Part shown: positions 23,639 through 36,400 of the stretch, in pieces
Layout of the letters: each line of letters starts with the position of its first letter
How positions within the stretch are numbered: the first letter of the stretch is position 1
Origin: Colletotrichum lupini
Lineage: Eukaryota; Ascomycota; Sordariomycetes; Glomerellales; Glomerellaceae
Direction: 5' to 3'
DNA length: 64,000 nucleotides
Assembly: GCF_023278565.1 (NCBI RefSeq)
Contig: NC_064679.1
Location: 2,356,001 to 2,420,000 of the forward strand
Notes under the pieces: generated by a model
Databases searched by the model: none
What the model was told of the DNA's origin: nothing
What the model saw: only the letters and a program-made list of their open reading frames with translations
Made by a program: the position numbers and the translations under genes

Positions 23639-26600
23639 CTAATTAGTAGTTAAATTTTATTATTATAGATTAGTAAAGTATTTTGCTATATAAAAGAGAT
23701 AACTTTTTAATATTATATAAAATAGGAGATTCGTATTAATTAACTTTACGGAAGTAAATAAAAAAGGAAGCGATTCTTAAATACCGTACGGAATTAAGTA
23801 ATCGTAGCCCTTTATTACTTATAAAAAGTCGACGTTTATTATATTAAACTACGTTAATTAACGGAACTACTTAAGTAACTAGCTTTTTATTATTATCCTA
23901 AGTAGTTTTTTTATTAAATAACTTTTCTATAGCCGGCCCGCAATTAAAAATTAACTAGTTAAATTAGTAAAAGGAAATACTTACGTAATAACTACTTACT
24001 TAATTAATTAATATAATAAACGAGCTTAATAATATAATATAAAAGAGTACCGTGCGATTAAAAAAAGGAGATCTTTAAATATAAATATTCTTATTTAGTA
24101 ATAAAAGTAACCCTATAGAAGTTATTAAGTTAAGAGATTTATAATATATAGAAAAGTCTATTATTATAAAGATTTTATAAATACGACTTTAAGCCCGCAA
24201 TCTAAATAACCTCTTTATAGCTCTTTTAATTACCCCCTAGGTATTATTTAAAAATAAAGTATAGGGGACGGTTTAACGAGAGAGGAGGGGATTTAGAGGT
24301 CCTAATAGTATTAAGTTAAGAGTATTACGGATCTCGGAGATTAACTTAAAAAAAAGGCGGCTACCCTAAAGTAGTTTTATAACCTCTTATTAGAATTATT
24401 ATTAGCCTAAGAAAAGGCTAAAAGGACGAGGATTTTAAAAAAAAAAAAAAAATCCTCTAGAGGGCTATTAAAGGGCTTCTTTTTATATTAGCTCTTAGCG
24501 CGAGATTATTAATTTTAAAAAATTAACTAAGTAATAAAAGGGATTATTAATAAGTAATAATTACCTAATTATAATTAAGCTACGAAAAAGACTACTTAAA
24601 AAATATAAAATAGGGTACTAAGAGGCTATAAAAAATAAGATTTTTAAAGTATCTAACCCTATTATATATAAGTAATAAATAAGTATTTTTAATAAGTTTT
24701 TAAAATCTACGATTTTATAAAAAAGAGGGCTTAACTTTATTAACTATACTTAATAACTTATATAGTTCTTAATAGCTTATATAGCTCTTTTATAAGCTAC
24801 TTAATATTTATTTTTAACTATTTTTATAGAATATTACTTTAAAAGAGGTAAGTTAGAGAAGGAAGCTATTTAGAGATTATAAAAAATACGAGGCTTAAGA
24901 AGCTAGAAGTATATAAGATAGCGGAAATTAATAATTAATAAAGATCCCGAGACTAATTACTATATTTTCTTATAGTAATATAAACGTTTATTACTATTAT
25001 TATTAAAAAGAACTACTAAAACCTACTTTTTTATACTAAATAAAAAGGAGGATCTTAGTAAATATAATAGCTAGCGATTTAGAAAGGTAGTAGTAATTAC
25101 TAAAAATAATAAAAACGAGAGTAATAGCAAGATAGCAAGAGGAAATAGGAATCTCTTAGACTTTAATAAATTTATTAAGTAGTAAAAGTACGGATTTATT
25201 ATAATTAGTACGTAGATTAAATATATCCTTATTAAGATTAAATACGCTAGCGATTATTAATATAGGTATAAGTTAAAGTACGACCCTTAGCGAGTTAGAG
25301 TAAAGAAAAAAAGGATAAAACCCGATCCTAAATAGAATCCTAATCCCTTATAAATAAGTAAATATTAACCTAGATTATTAGGGGATATAAATATATAAAA
25401 TCGCGGATTAGCTTAATAATAAGTAAATTAATATAATATTAATCTATTTAACTAAGGTTTATAAGAAAAAGGGGCTATAGGGGTAACCCCTATTTTATAA
25501 AATTATAAACGACTTTAGTTATTAGCTAGATAAATAGTTTGCGAGCATAAGCTTAAGAATTATAAAAGTAGTTAATAGATTTTTCTATAGGTAAGGGGTA
25601 TTATTAGCGCAATTATAATCGTAAGAGCTATATAAAATACTAGTAATAATAATTATAAAAAGGGAATTCGTATTATAGAACTAAGTATAGGTTAATAAAG
25701 TATATAATCGCTTTAACGAATTTAAAAAAAGGGTAAACGACCTAGATTTCCTCTTTATAATTACTAACGAAAATCTATCGTTATAAAAGGATATACCGGG
25801 GTAAAATATAGTACTAGAAGTATAATAATTAATAATTCTGCTTATTTTAATTTATAATTCGTTACCGCTACTAACACGAAATTCGGTACCGATTAGTTAA
25901 TAAAAAAAGAAATAAATAACTTAAAGTTACTAATAATACGTAGCGACGCAGGGATCGTATATAAATACTAAAAATTTAGTAATAAATACGAAGTAATTTA
26001 TAAACCTTAAAAAGATCTTCCTAAAAGAGAAATTATACTCTAGGGGGAAGTATAAGGTCTTATAAAAAACCCTAATAATATTTTATAATTACTATAAAAA
26101 AGTCGGAATTAGGGAATACTAATATTATTTAGTAATTAATATCGTACTTATAAATAAAGCCTTTAATTATTATTACGAAGCGGTATATAATCTTAATTAA
26201 AACGACTTTCTTAGTATAATTAACGTAATTTAAAGCCACTTTAAAACTTATAATAAGTACTTAGAGCTCCTATTTAAACTATAAGCGATTTTTTTTATAT
26301 TTATAGCTAGGATAATAGAAGGTAAATTATAAGTAGAGATCCTTAAAAAGCTTATCGATCGAATTAATAAGCTAGCAAAAACCTAGCTAAATAAGGAGAT
26401 AAATAAGTAAAAAATCGGATATTTTTATTCCGTAATTTAGCATATATTAAAAATAAAAATAACCCTATACTAAGTACTTAAAGACTACGAAACGATCTAC
26501 TCGAGGTTAAGATCTAGTTTTAATATTAAGGTAAGAATGCCGTACTAAACTTACCTCTAGGTATACGACGGCCCTTATTAATAATATTAAGTTAATTAAA

Positions 26601-29600
26601 CGTATAATAAAAAAAGAAAAGAGGTTAAATATAATAATCGCTAATAAAGAGGCCTAGATTCGTTAAATAAGTAGAGATTTAATTTATAAATAGGGTAATA
26701 AAAGAGGTAATACTATATTTATAAAAAGGATAGATATTAGTTAAGTAACTACTCTAAAAAAGAGCGTATTAAATCGTATAAATAATATAAAAAGTTAAGG
26801 GTAATAAATAGTAAAACTAGCCCTTATCGGTTTAACTAATTCCTTATTATATATAAGGGTAAATCTAGGGGTATAGAACTTAGCGACGATAGTTAAAATA
26901 GTAGCTTAAAGTATATACCCCCTATAAGAGATTCGGAAGATAAGGAAGATCTTACCCCCTATACTAATAAATTAAATTATAACGAAATTAATAATATTAA
27001 TTACTCTTTTTTTACCTCGTTAGCTTTTAGAAAATATACGAGGCTAAACGAATAGAGAGTAGTAAAAGCTCTTAATAAATAAGCTTTTATTTATAAATAA
27101 TAAGGGAAGGTCCCTTAAATAACGAATATAAAAGTAGCCGAAAGGGTAAATTTAATAAGGCCGAAGCCTATTTTCTTAATAATTAAGGAAAAGACGCTAT
27201 CTTTTTTAATATTTAAAAAAAAAGAATATAATACTAAGCAAATTTAGGAGTAACTAGAGGGGTCCTTTTTATATTACTTAGATCCCTCGAATACTAAGCT
27301 CGTATAAGTATTTTACGCAAATAAAAAGTACGGCCTAGATAAATTTTATAAAATTATCCTAAATACTAGGGTATTATAATAGTTAACTAAAAAAAAAGGG
27401 CAATCCTAAGCGCTATAAAAAATCGCGCTAGTAACGCTTAATATATTAATAATAGGTATTACGAAGATTAGTTTCGGCCTAGGTAAAGAAATCGTCGCCC
27501 TAGGTATAATAAAAATAGAGACGCACTTCGGAATAATAACTTTTTATATTTTACCTATTAATACCCCATTTCTCTTATATTTAAAAAAATATAGATTAAC
27601 TAAGTATTATATTTAATAATACGAGGAATAGAATTTTTAATAATAAGTATTTTGAGATAGTCGAACGATAATAGGGGTATGCGTTTATAAAGCTTATTAA
27701 TAATACGAAGTCGATTAATTACCTAACGGAAAATAAGCTTTAAAAACTATATTAAAAATTCGGATACCCGTCGGTTACGAGGCTATATAACCTCTTAAAG
27801 TGATTAAATAATAATAATATTAAAATAGGGGCGCTAGAGTAGTTAATAAAAGTATATTACTAATACTAAATAAATACGCAGAGCCTACGCAAATTTAAAT
27901 TTAAATTATATAATAAGCTTAACTTTAACTAAGAAATCGTTATTGATATTTTCTACGTAAATAGTCGGCTAGTACTATATATAATCGACATAGCTATATC
28001 TTTCTAAATAAGGTAATTCCTCTAAGATCTATAAGTAAAAATAGTATAAGTAGCCCTATAAAAAAGCTAGATCGATATATACTAAGGACTACTAAACGAT
28101 ATTAAAACTAACGCTAGTACTAGCTTTAAGTTAGTAAAATTTAAGGATAATACGACGGCCTATAATATATAGCTAAAAGTCGTACCTATTAAAGCGTACT
28201 ATAATATTAAAAAAGTAAAGAGGGTATATTAGTAATTAAAAAGGGCGTTTAGAATTATTAAAAAGGAAAATCCGGATTTTATTAATAATAAATACCTCTA
28301 AATAGTACTTAAATACTATAATAATATTATAGGGCCTAACGGACTTATATTAACGCTATTAATATTTAGAGTATATTTAAGAACGACCTTAGCCTTATTA
28401 CCGTTACTAAGTATAAGCTAACGAGCTTAAGTAATTAAAAAAATAATATAAGTATTGCGCGAGGTAAGTATAAAAAAGTAAGTTAATAAAGTAATTACTA
28501 TGCGTAATAGGCCCGATATAGGGGATAATCTAAATATATTACTAAATTCGGATATATAAATATAGCACGAAATTACTTAATAATAGGCTAGGCTATATAA
28601 ATTAATTTTTATTAACGAGCGCTCTTATATAGTCGTAAGAGATCGTAACTAGCTACTCGAAATATTAATTATAGTAATTAGACCGTATTATATAGATCCT
28701 AACGAGGTAATTTCTAACTTATAAAAAAAAGAAGAGCTAAGGGAAACTATATAACCCGTAGTAGAGGTATAGGAAATTATCCTTAATAAAATCGTTATAG
28801 TAGTATTAATAAACGATAAAGAAGAGGAAATTGTTAAAAGGGTACTAATATTACTAATAAGATATTATAAAAGACTACGATAGTAAGCCCTAACGCAGTA
28901 ATTTATTATTAGTAACGAGGTAATTAATACTTTTTATATAGTAAAAAAGAAAGCCGATTTCGAGTTAGTAATTAAACTATATAAAAAAGGCGTAATTATA
29001 ACTATTAGAAAGCTATATAAGGGATTAGATCTTATTAAAATAAACACTCTTCGCAATCGAGGGGTCTATCGATTTATCTTATATAACCCAGAAAAATATA
29101 TAAACCTCTATATATTTAAATTACGAATAGTTCGTAAAATTAAAAGGAAAGGAATACCCTAACTGTATAAGAAGTCTAAATACGTAATTTAGAAGTATGG
29201 CGACGTTAAAAAGGCGATGCTACTTATATAATTACTTATTATATAGCGCTATAGCTAACGATTAATAATAATACTAATAGTATTGCTACGGAAGAAGGGA
29301 TACGAGATTTAGAGCTATAATATTACTTAGGCCTATACTTAATCGGCTATAGGGCTTATAAAAAAAATCCTAGCCTATTTACCAAAGGAAATAGCTAGTA
29401 AGTACTTAAAAAGTATAATTATTAAAGTGCTTAAGCTATTATATAGGCTCGTAGAATTAGGTACTTATTAATAAGCTACTTATTACGATTTTTACATTAA
29501 TTAATTATTAATAATTACTTCTATATATAACCCGTACTTATTAGTTACGGAGTACGAAGGTAACTAATTTAGGATCGTTAGAATATAGATTAACGATATA

Positions 29601-30652
29601 TTAGGCCTATTTAATATTAATTTTATAAAAAAAGAGGATAAGGAGCTTTAAAAAGCAGGTTTCGTAGTAAAGCTAAAAAAGGTCCTTATAATAAATACTT
29701 TTTTAGTATTTAATAACGGGATTTTTATAATTAAAAGGGAAACTATCGTTTTTTAATAAAAAGGGTAGGGCGAGAAGATTAACTTCGTTAATCTAAACGT
29801 AATTAATATTAAAAAGTAGTATAAGGCTAAGCTCGCGCGAGGGGTATATATTATAAATATTTATTAGCTTAAGGTAATTTTTAATTACGTTAGGGTAGTA
29901 TAGGCTATAGATTTAACTAAATAAGACGTTAAGATACTTAATAAGCGGCTTAAGTAGTAATAAATAAATCTTAATTAAGGTCTCGTTTACTACTTAATTA
30001 ACCTTATAATTAATAAGCTCTACGTCTTTATTAATAGGTTATTTACGAATAATAACGACTTTATTTTATAATTAGGGTATATTATTATCCTAGCTAATGA
30101 GAATATAAGTAAGAGCGAATTTACTATATATAGTAATATAATCTATTACTCGTTAATTAAAAATAAGTAAGTAATAAGAAGTATACTAATATTAGAGGTT
30201 TATAGTATAATTAATAGCGTTAACCTCTCTTATACGATTTTAATAACGCTAAAGAAAATTACTAATCGAATTAGCTTTTTACTTATTTTAATAATTATTT
30301 ATACCGATTCTTATTTATCATACGAATACTTTATTAAATTAGGAACGATAAAAGAAAAGAGGCTTATAATTAATATTATAGCCTTTAGGTAATCGTATAA
30401 AAAGCGCGAGATACTTAAGATCTATTAAATTAATAATAAAAATAACCTCGTAAACGCTTTTATAAAAGTAGTATTAAATAAGGGATTAGAGTAATTTATA
30501 AATAATAAAAAAGTTATTATATAAATAGAGAGATAGGTTATATAAAAAAAGTATAAAAAAGGGGGAAAAGGAGACGACTTAGTAAACGGGCCCGAGGTCG
30601 AATTATACCTTTAACCGTAATAATTAAATTAATAAAAAAAAGAGAAAGTTAA

Positions 30653-30854
30653 TATTAAATTAGAAGTTTAATTTAACTACGGCGTATAGCTAACTATATA
30701 AGGGCTAATTAGGGGCCCTATTTACGATTATTATAGCTAGCCTAACCTATAGTTAGAACCTCTTTTTTATACTTACGTAAATATTTATATAGTTTAATTA
30801 ATCTCTTTATTAACTACGGTTCGAACTAACTACCTTGTAATAAGGATACTAACA
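30653..30854 (+). repeat. 3' LTR of copia-type element
   Basis: It begins TATTAAATTAGAAG (TGTCGGA start with transitions) and ends GATACTAACA. It is 202 bp and is followed by GCCCT at 30855-30859. Confidence 0.88.
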
Positions 30855-31967
30855 GCCCTTGATAGTCTTAGCGAGATTATACCGGTTATGGACAAGGACG
30901 CTGTAAGAGTTAGAACGGGTTCTTAGTAATGACGGTCTGGGGCAAAACAAAAGAATAAGTGCGGGAGAGGGGGGGACTTACGAGAGAGAATACCACAAAC
31001 TATCCTTGCCCTTCGGCACAGGGCTCGCGAAGAAGGTGTATGGGAGGAGCTCCTCCTCACTGTCTCCCTCTTTCTATGGAATAATGCCGTATAACTCCGG
31101 ATCTTTACCCTTCCCCTTTGGACTTCTAGCTTTTCCTTACGTATTGTTGCTCTCCTCTTGCTCGGCGGCATCCTCTCCCTGCTCCTCGGTATTCTTATCC
31201 CGCATTTCTGCGTCTTCTTCCTGCTCTCCACTTTCTTCTTCCTCCCCCTCATCATTTTCTCCCTCATCGTTCTCGTCATCCGTCTCGACCTCGTGAAACT
31301 CAGGATCGTTGCCCTTAAATCGGAAATTCGTCCTAGCCTGAAACCCATAACAAGCAACAAGATCTTGCCATTCCTCAGCCTCCTTTTCTCGCGCATCCCG
31401 AACCATGTTTTTCGTCGCCATCCACGTCTTACCCATCTTCCGATGATCTCGCGCCCGATCGTCCCTCTCTTTCTGTCTATCAGGCCCATACGTCGCATCG
31501 AAAATAGTCTTCGTCGCAGGAGTAGGCACATTCTGATCCCAGTTGGCAATCGTCAAGTCAACCGGCGCATCGTCACAAGTACCATTAGGCTTCCAGTGAC
31601 TGATCCACGTATTCTCAAATATCTGCCAATCTTCGTGCCCGGGCCGCCGGATCCCGGAAATTGTGTGCATGGCTGACCGGACCCGTCTGCTAGCCTCGAG
31701 GAACCGCCGGTGGCCGACGGACCCGAGCTGGAACTCGAGACTTTCCTCATAGGTTTTGGCAATTAAGCGGTTGCACCAGTGCACGAACTCGTGAGCCGGC
31801 GGCCGGACTGCCGGTATAGCGGCGTCTCTGCTGTGTAAGCCTAGAATCTTGTATGCGAGATCCACGTCCCCGTCGTCTGGGGCGCACCCGAGAATCACTC
31901 CAATCTTGGGATATGCTGTGGCCCCTGTCGGTGCGACCCACTGTTGAGGAGCGGCGGCGGCAGCCAT

Positions 31968-33445
31968 TCTGTCAAATGTGTCTTGGTGATACGGTGTTCG
32001 TGTAAGATACGGTGTAAATTGTAATCGGCTGAGAGAACCTTGTGGGAGCTCGTCGAATCGGCTGTATGAGGATGTCTAGATGTTCGTTGAAACCTCTAGT
32101 ATTGACAGTGTTCTTCTTCACAGTCCTATTGATTGCCGGCAATCAATCTTTCTACGTTGGGATTGTGTAATGACCTCGATTTTCGATGTGTTTTCGTCGT
32201 TCTTGCTCTCGTTCAAGTAGGAATCATACAGCCTGCCCGTACTGCAAGCACCAAACATCTTTGCCCCTAGGTCCAAAGAGACCTTACAGAACTGTGAAAG
32301 AAGATATTGTATTCCGAGGCAAAGGAGGGAAAGATCAAGCTAACAATGATGGCTTAAGAGTATTGTGCTACTCATGAAAGCCGTTCCAGAGTCCTCAAAG
32401 GCTTCAAGAACAACATGATTATAGACACAAGGAGATCACATCCAAGTAAGGCTGGTCCGTCACCGGACTTATTATACCCTCGGTTAGAGCAATACCAATG
32501 GAAAGAAATGAATAAATCAGCATTGTGCGAGGTAGCATTAAATACAGTGTAGGGCACTTGACGATGTCCAGACTTAGAGACAGCACAATGTTGGCCAGAG
32601 AAAATCGCAAAGTTGAAGACTCACGCCACACTATGCACATGACCTTAGAAAGTCCCTAAAGGTAAACAAGAGCACCATATGTATTCAGAAAAAAAAGATA
32701 CCTCTAAGGTGCCTCTATCCCAAGCACGCCATGCATGCAGAATCCTTTGCAAAGCCCCATCTTGTTCTCTTCCAGTCCCGAGAGTAAAGTGCCCAAAAGA
32801 TGTCAAGAAACTCCGTCTTCAAGTTCGCTCCGTTTTCACCACGACCATCATCCGGGGCCATCCTCGTCGGATCTCTTCTCACCAAAAGGTGGCAATCGAT
32901 GTCTCTGGGCAGTATGCTATGCCGCCGCGCTCCGAGGATCCTCCCATGTTCCCTTTCATCCATCGAAGAAACCAATACAAAGAACCACTCGTCATAACCC
33001 AGCATCCGAGGATGAATGCTAGGTCGGCAAAGGGCCCCCAGGCCAAGGGTGACAAAAGCACAAAAAACTCCTCAAAGACACCCCCTTCTTCACAAAGGAG
33101 GCTCCGGGTATTGTGTAATGCTCGTACAATATTCCTCCACAACCCAACCCCTCCACACAAGCTCTCCCTCTGTCTCTCTCTACCGGCGTTCCGGGCCCTC
33201 CCACTTCCTCTTCGCGCCTCCGCCGCCACCACCAGTCTCATAGCTCAGGTCAACGCTCCAAAGCGAATCCCAAACCACGCTCTTCTTCGTCGGACTCTCG
33301 ACGCTGACCCCGCTCCTCTGACGCTGCAGCCTCAAGGGCGATCGAGCTTTCTGACCGAAATCAGTGAGAAGGCGGTTAAACCTCGGATGGGGAGGGAGAG
33401 AAAGAGACACAGAGAGAGAAACGGGGGAGGCTTTTTCTTGCTGGT
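31968..33445. other. Intergenic: promoter of interrupted gene, 3' side of ATG11
   Basis: Both neighbours lie on the minus strand. The part near 31968 should be the upstream region of the interrupted gene and the part near 33445 the ATG11 terminator. A moderately long open frame on the plus strand (32679-33449) has no recognisable similarity and runs into ATG11, so it is not called. Confidence 0.5.
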
Positions 33446-36400
33446 CTAGGGGCCAACGAGAGAATCGATCATGTTCCGTACCTCGGGCGACCTGGGTCTA
33501 TCGGCCTGACTCTCTTCCGCAAGCGGGCTCGATGCCTGCCCTGCCTGTCCCGACTGCTCGTGTCCATTCGTCGACGGTCCCACTTGTCCTTCTTCAGGGT
33601 GGTTCGTCTCGGTCGGCGTATCCGGAGCGACTGCGCGAAGAGAATTTGTCTCGCTACCCAAAGCGTTACCCTTGAGGAGTGCCGCACCGCCGCCACCTAC
33701 AGCAAAGGGGAGAGCCCGTTTCGAGTTGGAACTGCTCCGACGGCTCTCTAGGCTCTTGCTAAGCGCCTTGCTAACGCCTTCGATGCTATGGGTGTTGGCG
33801 CGCTGCTTGTCCTTGCCATTTGTCTGCGCGTGTGTGTGCATGTCCGCCATAGCCTCGACATTGTTCGTTGCGATGGTAGACTTGCCCAGCCCAGGCGTTG
33901 CGGGCGCGCCGGGCTTGTCCTCGTGTGCATCAATCAGGTACCACCGCAGACCATCGGAAAGCTGGAAGGGGTTATCGTCCTCTTCGCCATTAACCGAGTC
34001 GGTATCGGGGAGTTGCTTATGCATGCTTTTTGAAAGATCCACGACGCGCTCCTGTACCCTTGTGATGCGAGCCACGAGCCACTCGCGAGATCGCAGACGA
34101 TGGGCATCTGTCTCCCGCAGAAAGTAGTGAGGAAAGCCAACATTGAAAGCAGCCCATGCGCCAGCCGTCTGGTTTCGGGTGGGCAGAAACAAAGCGAGGT
34201 CGCCTTCTTTGAAGTGCTTGAAGGCAATCTTCTCGTGCGAGTCCCGCTGAAGGGTGTGCGCCTTCTCTCTGTACGCGCGCGCGTCTCGCTGGAGTTTCCG
34301 GGCAAGGTGCTCAACATCCTTGACACGCTTGTAGACCGTCTCAGCAAACAAATCCATGTCGAACGTGCCCAGCCGTGTCATGAAAGCCTCGTATTTCTCG
34401 GTCTCTGCGTCGGCATCATTGCTATTCATCCAGTACAGCAACTCAAGGTCGGTGCTATCGGCCAGAGTGCGACTGGTGAGCATGCCGGAGCGGCGAATCG
34501 TGGACTGACTAGGATCAGACGAGTCGTTTGCGGCGTGGTATTGGCTCATGGTGCCCCTCTCGGACCTAGGAACCTTTTGGATTGTCATGGTCGCGTCCTG
34601 CCGAGTGACTGAGAAGCCCAGTCGCTCCAACAGCCGGCACAATCTGTCGTTCTGAGAGTAAAGACGCTGTGTCAAATCCTTAGTCTTCTCAGATCTAGAC
34701 TCAAAGTGACCAAGCACAGCTGAGAGCTTAGACTGAGACTTCTCCATCTTCTCCTTGTAGAGTCGCAACTCTTCCTCGAGGCTGCCGACTTGGGATTGTC
34801 TGGAGGCAAGCTCCTCGGCGATAGAACTGATTCGTCCTTCTTCCTCGTCGAGCTTCTTCCTCAGGCTCTCCGAGCCCGTCTCGCCATCGGCAATCTTGGC
34901 ACGAAGCTGATCAAGCTGCTCTCGGCCCTCGGCGGCCTCCTTTTCAAGAGCAGTCACACGAGCCTTCTCTCCCTCCAGATTTTCCTTCAGGTGCCGGGAC
35001 TTGTCTTCTTCGGAAGTAAGTTTGTTCTTCGTTTCAGAGATTGTGGCCTTTAGGTTCTTGATCTGCTCGTCAGCTTGTTCCAGATCGGCCTTGAGAATTG
35101 ATCGGTCGCTCTCGAGGGTCTTCATATTAGCGGTAACATCAGTAGCCCGGTAGATGAGTGCGTCGATGAGATCGTTGAGGTCCTCGGTAGTGTCATCGTT
35201 CGGCGACAGCTGGTCGTGAACATCGCGGAGCGCCTTTATTTGTGTCTCAGCCATCTCTTGCGTAGTGCCCAGTACCTTGGCAAGCTTTTTGGCCTCGTCG
35301 TTGGCGGTCTGCAGCTGCTTGTCAAGAGACTCATTTTGTTCCCTTTGGAGTCGTGCCTCGTTGCGTAGGAAGTCGACTTGGCCCTGAGTCTTGAGGGCCT
35401 CATCCTTCTGTTCCTTCTGTAGCCTTTCGACCTCAGCCTCTAGCTCGTGCATTCGCTCAATGTAGGTAGCCTTTTCGTTTTCTCTCGACTCGCCAAAATT
35501 CTCAATCTCATCTTCGGTGTCTTCGATACGGGCCTTGAGTCCCTTGATCTCGTTCTCCAGGGACTTGCGCTCTTCGACAAATTCCCGCTGCAGGGCCTCC
35601 ATGTTCTCGAGAAGCTCCTTCTTAGTGGAGTTGGCCTCTTCCATTCGGTCCTTGACGTCGTCGTGCGCTGTAGCCCGGACGCTGAGGTCCTTTTCGAACG
35701 CCGCCGATTTCTCTTTCTCGGCATTGAGCTCGCTTTCAAGGTGCTGTATCCTTTGCTGGACCTCATTATCGTTGGATGATTGACGCTGATCCAGTTCGCT
35801 CTCTAATTGCTGCACTCGCTTCGCCAAAGCCTCTGATTGATCAGATGCCCGACGAGCATTCAGTTCACCTTCGAGCTGTTGTATCCTCTGCAAAAGCGCT
35901 TCTGAGTTTCCTGTGGAGCGTCGATGGTCATCAACTGTGGCTGTCGACCTGACGGAGTTGGTCGAATCATTCCTCTCGTGTCCGAACAAGCCCCCAATAC
36001 CAGGTCGAGAAGCTGCGCTTTGTCTGTGAAGCAAGTCTTCCAATCTTCGTACACGGCTCTCCGCCGTTTTCAACTTGTTCTCGAGCTTCGACTTGTCGTC
36101 TTGGAGGCTGCGCAGCAATTCATCATCGCCACGGATCATCAAGCCACTTCGTCCAAGGGCGGCTTCATGGACACTTCCATTCTTGAAGGCCTTCAACCTC
36201 TTCGACTGCTGCTTCGTAGGGCTGCTCAACTCATTCACAAGCTTCATCACATCCTCAATGATATCCACTTCGGCTTGTTGCTTCTGGAGGTGCTCCAGGA
36301 ATTCTTCCAGGTCCCGCTTGACCATGCTGGGCCATGTCTCCTCTTCGCCGAGCAAGTTGACCTCGAGCCCAAGTACGTTTGCCTCAGTCTTGTCTGATCC

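Larger units (their letters stand above)
23437..30854 (+). mobile_element. Ty1/copia-type LTR retrotransposon, RIP-mutated
   Basis: This 7418-bp element has two 202-bp LTRs (23437-23638 and 30653-30854) and a perfect 5-bp target duplication GCCCT (23432-23436 and 30855-30859). The coding strand is plus. A YxDD-box-like reverse transcriptase remnant lies at about 29584-29602. A decayed stretch from about 29840 to 30270 matches by eye the RNase H region of fungal copia polyproteins. Little more than 350 bp separates this from the 3' LTR, so integrase must lie upstream of RT, which is copia order. A purine run at 30634-30648 fits the polypurine tract. Stop codons are dense in every frame and TpA is greatly over-represented, so it is an inactive RIP copy. 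It lies opposite in direction to the gene it interrupts. Confidence 0.8.
22196..31967 (-). pseudogene. Unknown protein, weakly OTU-like, split by a copia element
   Basis: The function is not recognised with confidence. The 5' part (31967 down to about 31140) encodes an N-terminal region followed by a very acidic Glu/Asp-rich linker. The frame then meets TAA (31139-31137) and TAG (31076-31074), yet the coding sense continues between and after them. An 81-bp intron (30981-30901) then joins LWYSLS to VLVHNRYN. A copia element sits between the TSD copies at 30855-30859 and 23432-23436. Removing it joins AKTIKG to RLANWLHSQ in frame, and the rest reads open to 22196. The block KGKDSLWYSLSVLV resembles the start of OTU cysteine-protease domains (DGxCLxxA), and LYLIADYFGTEVITF resembles a later strand of that fold, but Ser sits where the nucleophile Cys would be. 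The two stops are C-to-T at CpA on the coding strand, the RIP pattern. Confidence 0.6.

Noticed and set aside
3811..30700. CRISPR-like or satellite arrays within the AT-rich blocks
   Set aside because: The repetitiveness is low-complexity TA/TTA sequence produced by RIP; no regularly spaced repeat unit is present.
31074..31139. Ordinary 67-nt intron from GTAAGG to CCATAG
   Set aside because: It would shift the frame and lacks a clear branch site. The frame on both sides is the same without splicing.
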